A stretch of 64,000 bases of DNA from Gymnopus androsaceus JB14 (lineage: Eukaryota > Basidiomycota > Agaricomycetes > Agaricales > Omphalotaceae). Under the pieces are notes generated by a model, which was not told the origin of the DNA, did no database searches, and was given only the letters and a program-made list of their open reading frames with translations. Shown piece after piece: positions 1-11,523 of the stretch. The translations under genes and the position numbers were made by a program. Position 1 is the stretch's first letter. Each line of letters begins with the position of its first letter. Where the stretch lies: assembly GCA_009733575.1 (NCBI GenBank), contig ML769672.1:22868-86867 (forward strand). Reading direction: 5' to 3'.

Positions 1-304
1 GGCAAAAAAAACACACCCTCTTCCATTCCTCAGCTGTCATACTTGCTGGTTTGGCGAAAGACATGTCACTCATCAGATGCTTGCTGTAGATGTTGTCAAA
101 AGCCTGTTTGCGCTTGCTACTGTGGTTTTTGTACTTGGGAAGAAGACGTTGCAGTATATCTTTCTGGGGGTTGGAGTACCTGTAGTGAGGTTTTCCCTAC
201 AAGATGTTTATTAGATGGAGACCTTCGCACAATATGTTATCAACTTACTGAGACTGAACCTGGAAAGTACTAATGCTCAATAGAAAGTTTTTTTCTTGTC
301 TTCA
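1..304. other. Unassigned left edge
   Basis: No gene is supported here. A 76-codon cysteine-rich open frame (43-273, plus) shows no family motif I recognise. It is not conserved with anything else in the window. It may be a transposon scrap cut by the window edge. Confidence 0.3.
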
Positions 305-363
305 ACTAAAGGAAATACTCAAGTATACTTAAGTATAAAACGACTTTCTTGAGAAAACCTGCC
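305..363. repeat. Terminal fragment of the CTTGAG inverted-repeat element
   Basis: The stretch ends in CTTGAGAAAACCTGCC after an ACTTAAGTA-rich run. It closely matches the right terminus of the 2.5 kb element at 26373-28856, which ends CTTGAGAAAAGCTGCC. Only one terminus is present, so this is a broken copy of the same family. Confidence 0.55.
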
Positions 364-370
364 CTGGTAC

Positions 371-637
371 TTGGCTGCTACCGGCTTTCAGAAGTCCTTT
401 CAGGAAGGGGACCAGCTACAACTTCCCCAATGCCACCGGTGCCTTGGATGGGACAAGCACGATGTACGTCGATGTCCGAGATTGACACTCTGGAATGGCA
501 AACACAATGTCAGCTGCATCTGGAATGCCAAACAATATCTCGAAATTGCCAAAGGCCACTCTATGCTGTACCTATATTGTAATGTAGGTGGCTGTAGCCA
601 CAGCCCGCATTTCAATGTTGGACAGCTTCTGTCGTAG
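371..637 (+). pseudogene. Gag-like cysteine-motif fragment of a basidiomycete retroelement
   Basis: An 88-codon frame carries CHRCLGWDKHDVRRC, a run of about 30 residues, then CNVGGCSHS. This spacing resembles a cysteine-rich segment common in multi-copy basidiomycete retroelement or recombinase-associated proteins (CxxCLG..RHD...C, then a tryptophan- and cysteine-containing tail). The usual following exons are absent. Assignment rests on the motif pattern from memory, not a search. It lies just inside a repeat terminus, so it is probably a relic. Confidence 0.35.
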
Positions 638-844
638 TAGGTAGTTGGCCTGACATTACAATGTGGGCTATGAATACTGTGAAACTATCACTTTAAGCAA
701 GTGCTGGCAGACATTGCGGGCCATAGCTTATGTCATACTCTGAAATACCAAAAGCACTGTGTACATGTCACAACTGTGACAAAAATTGTGACAAAAATTG
801 TAATAATACAATGATAATAATAATGCCTGCATTGCAATGTAGGC

Positions 845-3800
845 TTACACGTAACCCCCTTCCTGATGCTCCCGTTTGTCTTCACCTTCATCTAGCTCGA
901 ACGTCAGTAATGACAGGTTTGGCAATCTATCAAGCACCTGCTGAGCATGCTCTCGAAGTTTTGCCCATTGTTGATCCACCTGCTGAGCATATTGATATTT
1001 GTACTCAGCTTGGAGATACACATATGCATCCAGTCCTTCCCTCACCTCTGGATTGGTGTCCGGTCTTGTGCCCCGCTTTCAAAGCCATTCCTCTGACTCC
1101 CACACAGAAAACTCTTTGATTTGTCATAACTCCTCTACCAAAAGAAGAACCTCCTCTTCCCAACGGTCAGCACGTGCCTTTGCTTTTGCATATTCCACTC
1201 GCACCGCTAGCAACAGTATGAGAATGCATGAAAAAAAATGATACCAAATAACATACCATCTTCAAATGAGGCATCCGATGAGGACACTGCCTGGTTGTAC
1301 CAGATCCAAGAAAAGGTTCGATGGCTTTCCCCCATGCTAGGAAGCTGGGTGGTATTACCTTGAGCTACCTCATCTATAAATCCACGCTCTCTTCTAGCTT
1401 CTTCCTGCGCACGTTCCTCCTGAGATAAAGCCTGTTCACTCAGACCCCATACATCATCATCTTCGAGCACCTTCAGCTCTTTTTCCCATTCACCATGTCC
1501 CTTCAAAGAAAGAATTGCTGACTGTGGATGCCAATAAGAGAGCTTGTTTTTATAAACCTGCAAGTCGATTTTCCGAAGTACACCTTGAGTTCTGGTGTTC
1601 CGTACCTGACCGGTAATATTTTTCAGCTTGAATTCTGAGGTCATTGTCCTTGCTCGAAGGCCCTGCCTCAAACGCTTCAACGAATCACACACCTGAGCCT
1701 CTCATAGCCGAATTTCCATGGCGCTGAGGCCTCCAACACATACACCATTTCTGGCAGAAGAGCGAAAGTCTGAGGGCAGGAAAAGTTTGATATTCTCTGG
1801 ATTATCTGCATCCGGTTTGTCGAAGCTCTCCTTTTGACTCTCATTGAGGTAGTCACGGAGGGTTGGCATGAGGAGTGACTGGAAGTCTCGGAAGCTCTGT
1901 ATATTTCTGAGTAAGGTTGATGCTTCACATTGAAACTCCAGCATTTGAGTTGGAGTAGGATGAGGGGTTGTCTTGATTTTGAGAGCACGGGAACGTCTAA
2001 TGGGTTGCGTTAGAATTATTTATGGTCTAAGTGATTTAACATACGCACTGTGAGTCTTCAATTTGGAGTCTGAGCACCAAAAACACACAGCTACTGGAGG
2101 AGTGTACATTGACCCCTCGCGCCAATGCCTTGTGCTCTTCCTTAGCCAACTCTATCTCCACCTCCTTTAGGCTCATTTTCTCTGACGGAAATCTTGAGAA
2201 AAGATGACAGTCACTAGAACTAATCACATACCATCTCCGGGAAGCTCATATGGACATGGTTTGGTTTTATCCTTGTCCCACTCTTCTATCATCTTATCCC
2301 ACCAGCCTATTGTATTGTCCCCAACGGATTCCCTCAGACTCTCAGAGAACTCCGCAAAATTGTGATCATGGATTTTAAACTCCTTGACCGCCCGTATCAG
2401 ACGTTTTGCAAGAACACGATCTGGCGTAACCGTAAGATTAAAGCTCAAGTTTAGTGGTTGTACTACTCACCGAGACTCTGTGCAAGTTGCCAGTTGAAAA
2501 AACCGAAAATATCATCCAATGTCAATGCCCTACTTGCAGCACTCATCTCCTTTGTCTGAGATGCAGCTTTGTTTGAAGATGCCCACCCTTCTTCCACTGT
2601 TTCCACGTGTGTTTTGCCCACCCCAGGCTGATAGTCAAAGCAAAATTTCTGGTGGTTAACTTCTTGATGCGCCTTGACATGGAACTTGGGGATCATGAAG
2701 ATGATATTGTCTTCGTTGTAGTGGATGCAGATGTTAGGATCAATTTCTTCCATCCGGGTCCAAAAATTAACCAACCACTGGCAGGAGATGTCGTATGATA
2801 TAATGATGCAGATCCATTCTTCACCTTCAATGGTTTTAGTGAATACAAAGTCAATGTTACAAAATCTGCACTAGTCTCAGCATGCATACCCTATTGTAAG
2901 ATTCAACTGTACGCACCGCTCTCCCACCTGTAGATCACCCATCCCATTCTTTTGCCATAATCCATGGCGGGCACAACATATCCCAGCTACACCTGAAGTT
3001 TGGAGACCTTTCACATTCTTCAGGTTTGCTAAAAACATTGCCGCAAAACCAGAGCAGCTGCTTATCTATACGAAGGTTAAGAATTGTATATTAATGCATA
3101 TTCAAAAAGAAAACTCACCTCTGTTTGATTCACATATCGCTTCAGGTGCTCCATGTATTCCATTTTCCGAACAAAGTATGCCCAGCCATCGGACAGCAAT
3201 GGATTCTTTATTTCATTCAAAACAATCTTGTTTTTCAACCGAAAGTTTGCATCAATGGCCAGGAACATATAAAAAAGGAATCTAGCAGGAGTTGAGTATT
3301 AAGTGGATTAGAAAGTCTGTATAACATACTGGAGTTCTTTGGGGTATTCTTTCCAGTTTGGTGGGAGGTTCCATCCGGGGTGCGGGCATGCTGGGCACTC
3401 AACAGCCAGCTCTCCTTGAGCAGTTCCCTGTACTCCTGTCTGATTGTGTGCTCTTCCACGCCATTTGCATGTTTTGAGAAGGCGCCATTGCACCATAGTG
3501 AGGAGGAATGCTCTATAACAGTTCTAGTGAAACTCAAGTCAGAAAGGGACATGACAGAGGGCATTGACCTTTCATACCTTTGGCTTTATTCTTAGGCGAC
3601 TGGTGCTCATGATTTCCAAGCCATGGTAGAAGTCGTACGCCTGAATTTTGGCCAAGCAGTTGAGATGATGAAAAAGGCATAAACAGGGGAAGGTCGTGCA
3701 GGTATGGGGGTCGGAAGGTGTGGAGGGAAACCAACATGCTTGCAGGAGCTGGACTACATTGATATGACTTGGACCTTGGCACCCGCAGAACCTTGCTGCT

Positions 3801-4586
3801 ACATTGTGGATGCCATTTGTATGAATCACGGTAAAGTCAACATGAGCATTCTTTGGAAATAGACATGCTTTTCCCGGGGTATGCCCTAGCTGGTACGTAG
3901 CTCCAAGTTGTTTCAAGGTTGTCACCCAAAAATGATTTATTTGCCATTCCTGCAAGAAATTTAGTCCCAATAACATGTTCAGTAAAAATACGTTCAAAAT
4001 ACCTCAATCCAATGCAAAGGTAGCTTCCAGTGTTTCATTCACTATACATTTCTGACAGAACATCCCTGCCAGAAAGCATTCCTGCTCAGTGCAACGAAAA
4101 GTGTGCATTTGATGTGTTGCATCTCACACAAGTATCTCCCCAGCCACGCTGGCCCTTGTTCCATACCATCACATCGAGATAATTGTCTTGATATGGTATC
4201 CAGGCCTTTATTGGATTGTCCTAAAGATTCAAAGAATGTGTCAGCCCGGGTCCAAGATTGTCTAAGTTCTGGCACATACAGGATCTTTGAGGGACAGGTT
4301 TGATGACAGTGATATCTGCGACATTGTCCTCCTCATCTGCCTGTAGTTCCTTCAATTCCTGGTCATTGAGGAGACTTTCCAACCCTCCTATTTCTGCCCA
4401 GTGATCATGTTGGTTAGGAGATTCAAAATTATAGTCGTTTATTTGCTTGCTAGACACTGAATGGAGTGAGGGCAATGGCTCCGAGTATATATTGACACAA
4501 CAAGCATCCTGAGAGACTGAGATACTTGTGGATCGATGTGCAGGTGCATGTTCATAGAAGCCACCTTTTCGTTGGCATTTGGCCAT
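845..4586 (-). pseudogene. KDZ transposase with CxC2-like cysteine cluster (decayed copy 1)
   Basis: KDZ (Kyakuja-Dileera-Zisupton) transposases are DDE-type enzymes of basidiomycete DNA transposons. Reading leftward from about 4586 the order is: a serine-rich acidic N-terminus; a cysteine cluster near 4100-4060 (DTCVRC, then RCTEQEC and MFCQKC); the KDZ core near 3880-3640 (FTVIHTNGIHN, then AYDFYHGLE); CPACPHPGWNLP near 3390; the first acidic site FLAIDANFRLK near 3260; CCARHGLWQKNGMGDLQ near 2960; YDISCQW near 2780; and an HVETVEEGW segment near 2600. A long coiled-coil tail runs to 845. Introns separate most blocks. The tail holds in-frame TGA codons near 1120 and 1070 where CGA and TGG are expected, plus frame changes. 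I read it as a dead element. Terminal repeats were not found. Confidence 0.85.
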
Positions 4587-4599
4587 TGGAGTCGGGGCA

Positions 4600-5480
4600 A
4601 AAAAAATGGAATTCAATAGGTATATCAACATATACACAATCCATTGTCCGTTGTCCGATCGCATAGGACTTGAATCAACTACATACATTATAACACCGAT
4701 TGCGAAAGAAGGGTTCAATAATGTTTGATAACCCTAGAGAAGTTTGAGGGGCTGAAAGTTTACCAAGGGATTGGTATCGCACCTTGAGCATATCCCATTT
4801 TGCTGTACAGACTCGGAGCGCATGATTGGATAGATCAAAAGCAGTTCTACCAACCCTATAGTTCTCATACCTCCTAACACAGCTTTCTCTCCTGCAAGCA
4901 AGAATAGGTGCTGACACGGTAGCTTTTTTTCAGGGCACCAAAGGTGATGAAATTGGTGACGACTTTGCGCAAGTCGGTTGACGAGAAGGTAGAGCTTGTC
5001 GGAGATGTCGCTGCTTTGGATAGATTGAGGAGGTGCTGCTGGAGAAAGTATGGTGCAGAAGCCAGCTGGAACACTTCGTATTCATGGAAAGTGGCCAAGG
5101 TACAACCTTGAGCAAACAGAGCACAAACATTTAATGAAAGGTATAAGTGTCTATCGACTCTTGCGCCTCATCTTATCCCGGAAAAAGATCGAACGCAGGC
5201 GCTGATAACCATGTGATCTCATGTGTGGTGCTCAAGTTCATTGAATTGACTGTCACTCTGAATGTTTGGACCTCGACTTTCAGAGCACTCAAGGCATGGC
5301 TCCAGGTATGCCAAACTTTATCTTTTTAATTATTCTATTTCTTTTACATATCTGGTACTGGCCAGCGTGATGCTTGTGTGTGCTGCCATCGTTGGCAGTG
5401 CTATTAATGATGCGCTGGACAACACCCCTTATCTTGAAGACATGAATTCTTTTATTTTGAATTTCATTAATATAACTCCT
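4600..5480. other. Stretch without a recognisable gene
   Basis: This is the upstream flank of the minus-strand KDZ gene. Short open frames of 60-80 codons exist on both strands, but none shows a family signature or a convincing splice pattern. It could contain the KDZ element's 5' non-coding end. Confidence 0.3.
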
Positions 5481-5493
5481 TATAGAAACTTGC

Positions 5494-6113
5494 TTGCAAA
5501 CATGTGCAATTCTGTTGAATGTTGACCTTGCCAAATTACTTGCTGCAGAGGAAGCGGAACGCTATCGACGATTGGAGGAAGGTTACGAGTCCGACAATAG
5601 TCTTGAAGGAGACGAGGAAGAAGACAATGACGACTTCGAACCTTTGGATTCCGAATTCTCTCACCACACTACACTGCTCAGCAATCTCCCTGACCTTGAC
5701 CTCTCCGAAATCTTGAATGAAGAAATTACTTTCGAGTACTGGGATATAATAAACGGTTCACTCCCTGATCTCACTGATTCCGAGGAAGATACTCTGCCTT
5801 CATCCACCACACGCCTGCCCAGTACCTCTAACCCCAACTCCCATCCTTTCCCAGCACCTCCAGCATCATCTACGTGCGCAAAACCTGTCAATGCGAAACG
5901 GAAGGCCAGCCCTATGTTCACAATTGTGATGTGGTGTATTGTGGAAGTCAATTTTGACTGTTCTTTCAACAATACAAACTTCTTCCAAAAAACCCTGTCC
6001 TGCAATTTAATGGTGACTTGATCATCATGCGACTAGGGAAAAAGGTCGAAGGGAATGTTGTTAATCTTAAGGCTGGTGATCCAAGGCTGGCTCGCCAAAT
6101 TGCTAGACAGTGA
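5494..6113 (+). CDS. Agaricomycete hypothetical protein, acidic
   Basis: Not recognised by name. The first exon frame (about 5524-5915) is strongly acidic, with EGDEEEDNDDFEPLDSEF followed by serine- and proline-rich spacers and a basic patch (NAKRKASP). A second block near 5985-6112 reads FNGDLIIMRLGKKVEGNVVN with a GDPRLARQIARQ end. That resembles the C-terminal GD-[ILV]-R-G...VN...GD..LA pattern I associate with an expanded agaricomycete family. The joining intron (about 5916-5980) is inferred. The start is uncertain because upstream exons may exist. Function unknown. Confidence 0.45.
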
Positions 6114-6585
6114 GCATCCAATTCATAGTTGGAAATTTTAGCTCACATCAGCTCAAGCTTTGCACTGCATTTAACGCAGTTTCAGAATAGTAGGCGGAAA
6201 ATTGGTCATGTGATTCAATTATCATGAAGAATAAGAGTATTGTAATTGACTGTCAATGTTAATGATAACAATAGTAATAACAATAATGAAGATGTACATC
6301 TCTTTTTGTTATTGTTCATGTATATCATCTCTGCAAAACAATATGGATGGACAAATGGATGACCGTATGTGCACAAGGAAGTCTAATTTTGGAAATAGGT
6401 GTATGTCTATTGTTTTTTTCTGTTTTTTTGAACCTCTTATCATCTCTGACAAAAAGGTATTTAAACAGGTTTTGAGATGCCTCCATGTACAACTCCCCCC
6501 CCCCCCCCCCCCACAGTAACCCAATGGCCTGGTGCCTTAACTTCATAGTCTTTCTTTTACCTCCCTCTCTTTTCATCTTTTAATC
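6114..6585. other. Intergenic region with a poly-C run
   Basis: AT-rich spacer between two genes with a run of about 18 C residues at 6495-6512. Open frames crossing the run encode poly-proline or poly-glycine and are low-complexity artefacts. TATTTAAA-like sequence just before the poly-C could belong to the promoter of the downstream gene. Confidence 0.45.
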
Positions 6586-6588
6586 TAT

Positions 6589-9500
6589 CATGTCCATCCA
6601 TCTGGCAACTCCGCACCCTGGGACCAACACTTGTGATAATGTAGCTGCCATTCAATCACGCAAATGCCAGTCAGAACAGTCTCAGGATAATGAAGACACT
6701 ACACACCCAGAATCTGACTGGAAAAAAGAGAAAGTCCGCACCATTGCAGGCCCCAACCAACAAGAGCTTGATGCAGTAAGTCTAATTGCTTCGAGTATGT
6801 GCATTAATTTGACTCTGTCCAGGAACATGTTTATTGCAAGCAGCTAGAATCCTATGTTGCTCAGATGGAGCAGCAAAAGCAGTACTTGCATGTCAGTATC
6901 AGCAATCTCTTGGTTTGAGCTTGATTGATTCTTTTGAGCAGACCCAGCTTGAAGAGAAAACAAATGCCCTGGTGAGCGTACACTTATGTTAACTGTCATT
7001 CAAGTTTTGCATAATATATATACCTAGGAAGAGGAACTGGAGAGCAAAGAGGTTGATACTGCTGCTGGTGAAGATCTCATTGGATTCTTGGTACGCCTTC
7101 CTAATTGTTGGGATGTTAGATCCTCATTAACAGTTGCTATCCAGCAATCAGAAAGGCAGGCCTTTTTGATTGAGAAAGAGGCCTATGCTCGACAGCTTGA
7201 AGAACTACAAAAGCAAAATGTGCTAGATGTATGTTCTAACTTCTGTACCATTTCCATCATGAATATCTAATGATTGCTTGATACCTAAACTAAAGAATTA
7301 GAAGAGGAACACGCACAAGATGCAAAACAAGTATGTTATATCATTTCCTTCTAGTACTTACAATCTGAATGCTTTTGCTATCAGATGCAAGAAATGCAAA
7401 CTCAACTGCATACAATAGTCAGTATTGAATGTTTTCTCAGGTGATGCAGTGTGCTAAACAATTTACAACATCTAGGAACAGGAAAGGAGTGCTACAGCTC
7501 AACAGATCAAAGACCTTTTGGAGTCACATGGGTAGGTCTCGCAGCAGGTTCATCTGATCAATTTTCTCCTATGACTTGTAACTAATTGATTTTGTTCTCA
7601 GCTGAAGGACGTTGAGCAATATAAGTGTGAAGCAATCAGTATCCTGATATCTTTGCCAGGAGATGTCTTTGTTGATCTTTGGTTAGGCCGAACAAGCAGA
7701 AAAGCTAGAGAAAATGGTATGCAATCATCACTGCAGATTTTTTTTCTTTGTTGACTAGCATCAATAGTGTAATGAGAGAGATGAAGCTTTGCAAACCATG
7801 GTGTGTTTCTACAATAAGTTGAATTCTCAAGCTTGACAACTTTCTAGCTAGTGCAAGATACTGATTATCAATGTCTGCTCAGAAAAGGTAAGCAGAACAA
7901 AAATAGGATGCAAGACAATGTTGATGATATGGATGTAGATCGCCCACAAACTTCTAAGGCCTCCCACTCTAACCGCACTTCAACTTTTAATTCTCCATCA
8001 AACTCTGAGTGCACACCTTCGACTGACTCTAACCGTAATCCAACTGCAAACTTTTTCAGCAGTGTGCATTCATCTGATCCTACGCCGTCAAATGCATCCA
8101 ATCCTCCACCATCTAATGCATCCAACCCTATGCAGTCGAATGCATCTGATCCTATGCCCTTGAATGCATCTCATCAGGAAAAATGGTCTGGGCCCAGAAT
8201 GACCCCAGGTCACTTAGGCAGCCTAGGCCACCTAGGAATAACGTAAAAACTTTGGACACCTCAGGTATCCTAGGCCTCCTAGGCCTCCTAAGCCTCCTAC
8301 AAATTCTGAGGATATCCTCAGGTTGCCTCAGGATGCCTCAGGACAGCCCAGGACAGCCCTGGATGGCCCACCAAAATGCCTAGGAAGCTTAGGAAGCTTA
8401 GGAGGCCTAGGAGATCTAGGATACCTGAGGTGTCCAAAGTTTTTGCATTATTCCTAGGTGGCCTAGGCTGCCTAAGTGACCTGGGGTCATCCTGGGCCCA
8501 GACCATTTTTCCTGATGCTCCAACATCTCCAGATGATATTGCCAGAATTGTTCAGGAGACAATTGCTCAATTTGCACAAACTTCAGCTCGTATGACCCCT
8601 TCACAGACCCCTTCACAAACCTCTAGACATTGGTCTTGCACAAGTCAGTTGCCTAAGGAGGGAAGTAAAGCTCATGACCAATTGCTTAAGCAGACAACAT
8701 TTGGCTCCTTGGTCATGGATAAAGAGAAGCTATGGAGAGTAAGTACTAGTTCTCTAGCAAAATTACTCTGGATAACATTCTTTCTAGGCTATTTGTCGCT
8801 GCTGCTTTTCAGCTTTGACTGGGATGAGTCATCTTGGCAGGTTCAACAGCTATTCTCCAGTGAGTGAAGAGATTGTCAATGACTTTGCCTCGTGTACTGG
8901 TCCTGGACCAAATGAGGAAGATGATACGTGTTTCCGTCTCTATTTTGGCAAAGGGTGGCGCCAAACAGCTTGGAATCTTGCTGTCATAAATAACATGATC
9001 AAGCGGATCATCATCAATGCTGAGGAAGCAAAGTTGGGTCCTCCCTTGTCTTCCGATGTGATCAAGGCAATTTTGTGGGATTTTATCTTACAGAGTCGAA
9101 ATTCATAGTCAATGAAAAAGTCTTGCATCCATGAGAATGGAGATTGCTTAGAGACCATGGCAGAAGCAGGACTCCGGAAGGTGCAATACAAGCAGAGTCA
9201 TTCCTGTGCTGTACATTCAACCACCCGAAAGAAGAGTGTAAGTGATGCAATTTCTTGCTGTATTCATCTTAGTAACATGTATATTCAGAAACTTGAGCAT
9301 TGCACTGCTGGTGTTAAAGAGCTTCTTGAGGACCGCTCACAGACAGCACTTGCCCGGAAGAAATGGGAAATGATTTCACAGCTCCTTCAAGCCCTTGCAA
9401 TTGAAGGCCAATCATCCAAGGATACTGACTCTGAAAATAACCCTTATCCAACCCAGCCCACTGCTCTTCTTATCAAAGTCCCCCACTTTCGGCATCATAT

Positions 9501-9801
9501 CATTGGCGAATTGGTAGAGAATTTAGATAGGGCTATTGAGCAGCTATGCATATTGCAGTGGCATCAATCAGGGATACATGTTGTACCCAGACCCTCCCAC
9601 ATCCACATCCGATCTGGCCAAGTTAGTTATTGGACTGTACAATACCGGCTTCCCTGCCCATTATACCATCACACCTATCTCAGAAACCTAATGAAGAGCA
9701 TGCTTGATAAAGTCAAGCCCAAAGATGTTGTGGTCCGCCATTTTGCAGAACTTGCGGATCAGGTAGACTCTGACTCAATGATGGATGAGGATGTGGATTA
9801 A
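6589..9801 (+). pseudogene. Multi-exon coiled-coil protein of an expanded agaricomycete family, interrupted
   Basis: Not a named family, but it has the layout of a multi-copy agaricomycete protein. An N-terminal Lys/Glu/Ser-rich start (ATG 6589) is followed by many tiny exons (6770-7860) encoding heptad-like coiled coil, such as EQERSATAQQIKDLLESHG and AYARQLEELQKQN. A Ser/Asn/Pro-rich linker with repeated PSNAS/PMxxNAS units covers 7950-8170. The conserved C-terminal half has GPGPNEEDDTCFRLYF, WNLAVINNMIK, a basic RKK turn and a segment (EGQSSKDTDSENN) like the GMSSDES segment of the family. Two defects are visible. A 346-bp palindromic MITE at 8172-8517 introduces a stop. A TAG at 9106-9108 interrupts the same frame, where CAG is likely. 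Removing the MITE and one CT leaves the linker frame continuous, so the insertion is recent. Function unknown. Confidence 0.6.
8172..8517. mobile_element. Palindromic MITE, CATCAG family, CCTAGG/CCTCAGG motif type
   Basis: Near-perfect foldback of 346 bp. Termini are CATCAGGAAAAATGG and CCATTTTTCCTGATG, and the two arms stay complementary for most of their length. It is flanked by CT (8170-8171 and 8518-8519), a 2-bp target duplication. The body consists of arrays: CCTAGG-type units every 9 bp near both ends and CCTCAGG-type units every 10 bp at 8311-8370. It has no coding capacity. It sits inside the linker exon of the surrounding gene. High arm identity argues for recent insertion. Confidence 0.85.
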
Positions 9802-10325
9802 AGGGGACAATATGTCATTGCGACTGCATTTTTGATGTGAGTTGATGTGGCAGCATTATGCCTTTGACATGCTGGCGGCCCTTTTTCTCTACCAAAACTT
9901 GATATATGCACACCTCTTTTCCTTGTATCAAAAGACGGTCTAATTTCTTGCATTTTAAGACCTATTTCCAGCCTATTTTAATATTTACTTTCTTAGTTCC
10001 TTTTCTTACAAACAACTGTTGATATTTTACTTGAAGTAAATGTATGTCCAAAAGTTGTTATATCAATGCATATTTTACTGTGTGAGAAAACTCAGTTGAA
10101 AGACTAAATTTCTACCTCATAGGATGTTGCTTTGATATGCTATGTCTTAGTTTACCTTTCTAATGAAATGAAAGTAAATGTTTCAATGTTTTTTTTAATC
10201 CTACTTAAATAATGTTGAAAAGTGATGTATTGGTCAAAATATCTGCCGAGCAGATTTTTTTAACCTTCCCGTGTGTATTCACATCATGAATGTCAAATGC
10301 ATTTGAATGGGCATTCGTGCCCATG
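9802..10325. other. AT-rich intergenic stretch
   Basis: 3' flank of the coiled-coil gene. AT-rich with no open frame, splice pattern or repeat terminus that I can support. The palindrome GGGCATTCGTGCCC at about 10310-10323 marks the transition to the MITE that follows. Confidence 0.4.
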
Positions 10326-10329
10326 TCTA

Positions 10330-10588
10330 GCACTGGATAGTGCTATCCAGTGCTCATAGCACTCATAGCACCCATAGCAAGGTCCCCATCTATCCAGAGC
10401 TATGGGCTACTACGGGCTGCTATGGATCACTATGGATCACTATAGAGCATGACATCTGTCAACAGGCAATATAATCCAGGAAGCTCATAGTAACTCATAG
10501 CTACCCATATCAATTCATAGCAGTTCATAGTTATGGCTTGCTATGGCTTGCTATGACAGCTATGGCCATTATCCAGGTTTTGCTGATG
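10330..10588. mobile_element. CATCAG-family MITE, GCTATG motif type (copy A, left end lost)
   Basis: The right terminus CCAGGTTTTGCTGATG matches the other copies at 24385-24400 and 26825-26840. The left terminus is missing and the copy begins within the TATCCAG inverted repeat. The body has TATGGGCTGC-like units on a strict 10-bp step at 10391-10450 and CTCATAGC-like units on a 10-bp step at 10481-10530. Without the left end the target duplication cannot be read. Confidence 0.75.
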
Positions 10589-11520
10589 CCGAGTCTCTGT
10601 GTTTGCAATTATAAACCTTTGTAATCCACCGTTTGCCCCGTTTTACTATTGAACTTTTCAACTATCCGGTTTGTGAACAAAGCAAGTTTGCGAGAAGGAT
10701 CAATGGGGACTGATAGGGTTAAATAACGCGAGTAACAAAAACGTAGAGGCAGTATACTAAAGTACATACTTAGTTTTACGCACACAGAGGCTAAGTAGTA
10801 GCGCAATTGTTATTTCATACCTCCTTGCGCTCCTATTCAATATCCAAAACGGGACTTGTAGCATCGCTACTGAGCTCAAGCGCTGCTCTAATAGACTCAC
10901 TGAACCCCAGAAGAGCTGATGATCGAACGATTTTAATCAAGCCAATTATAATGATCGCGCGAGAAGGTTTCCGATTCTGGAAGCTCTGCGTACAGCTCTG
11001 TTATGTTCATCCCGTTCAAAAGACGGAGGCATAGGAGCAAATGAAGAGAAAGAAAGCAAACCTTTTCGCCGCCATGTTTGTTGATGGCGACCAAAGCGTT
11101 ATTTCCCAGTCTATACTATCAGGCAATACTTGAGTGTTTACGGCCGCTGGCACATGGGATATAGATTCGAGCTATGTAAGGCATTCTCAGAAGTTTTCAG
11201 TCTTGATTCTACTGGATTTATATATCAACGCAGTCGATATGATACTTTTTCATACAAGAAAAGCTTTTTTTGGCGGTTGGATCGGATGAGGATTGGAACC
11301 CAGTCACTGTCCGAGCACCATTGGGAGCTTCGCCTGTAATTTTACCGACGGAACGATGTCGTTTCGAGTCCAGTATCAAAACCTGGTGCTAGGGCTAGGG
11401 CTAGGGCCAAAGTTGTAGACTTCAAACTTGACCCGACGAGCGGCGCCTATTCGATGCCATCACATGACATTTAATTTTTTGACGCCAGCCTCCAGATCCG
11501 TTTGTTCTCTACCTTGATCG
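10589..11520. other. Intergenic region with a short CTAGGG repeat
   Basis: No supported gene. Three tandem CTAGGG units (about 11391-11408) resemble, but do not equal, the fungal telomere repeat TTAGGG. Short frames on both strands lack family features. The 3' portion probably contains the promoter of the exportin-2 copy starting at 11524. Confidence 0.35.
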
Positions 11521-11523
11521 TCA

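Noticed and set aside
6309..6576. Frames containing poly-Gly or poly-Pro
   Set aside because: They arise from the poly-C run at 6495-6512.
8183..8506. Mirror-image open frames on both strands (MVWAQ... start)
   Set aside because: They are generated by the palindromic MITE arms and are not genes.
11275..11345. tRNA-like B-box on the minus strand (GGGTTCCAATCC)
   Set aside because: No matching A-box or cloverleaf could be drawn, and the B-box deviates from consensus.
11389..11408. CTAGGG tandem as interstitial telomere
   Set aside because: Only three units and the wrong first base for TTAGGG. A similar GGGTATAGGG run at 46165-46190 is equally irregular.
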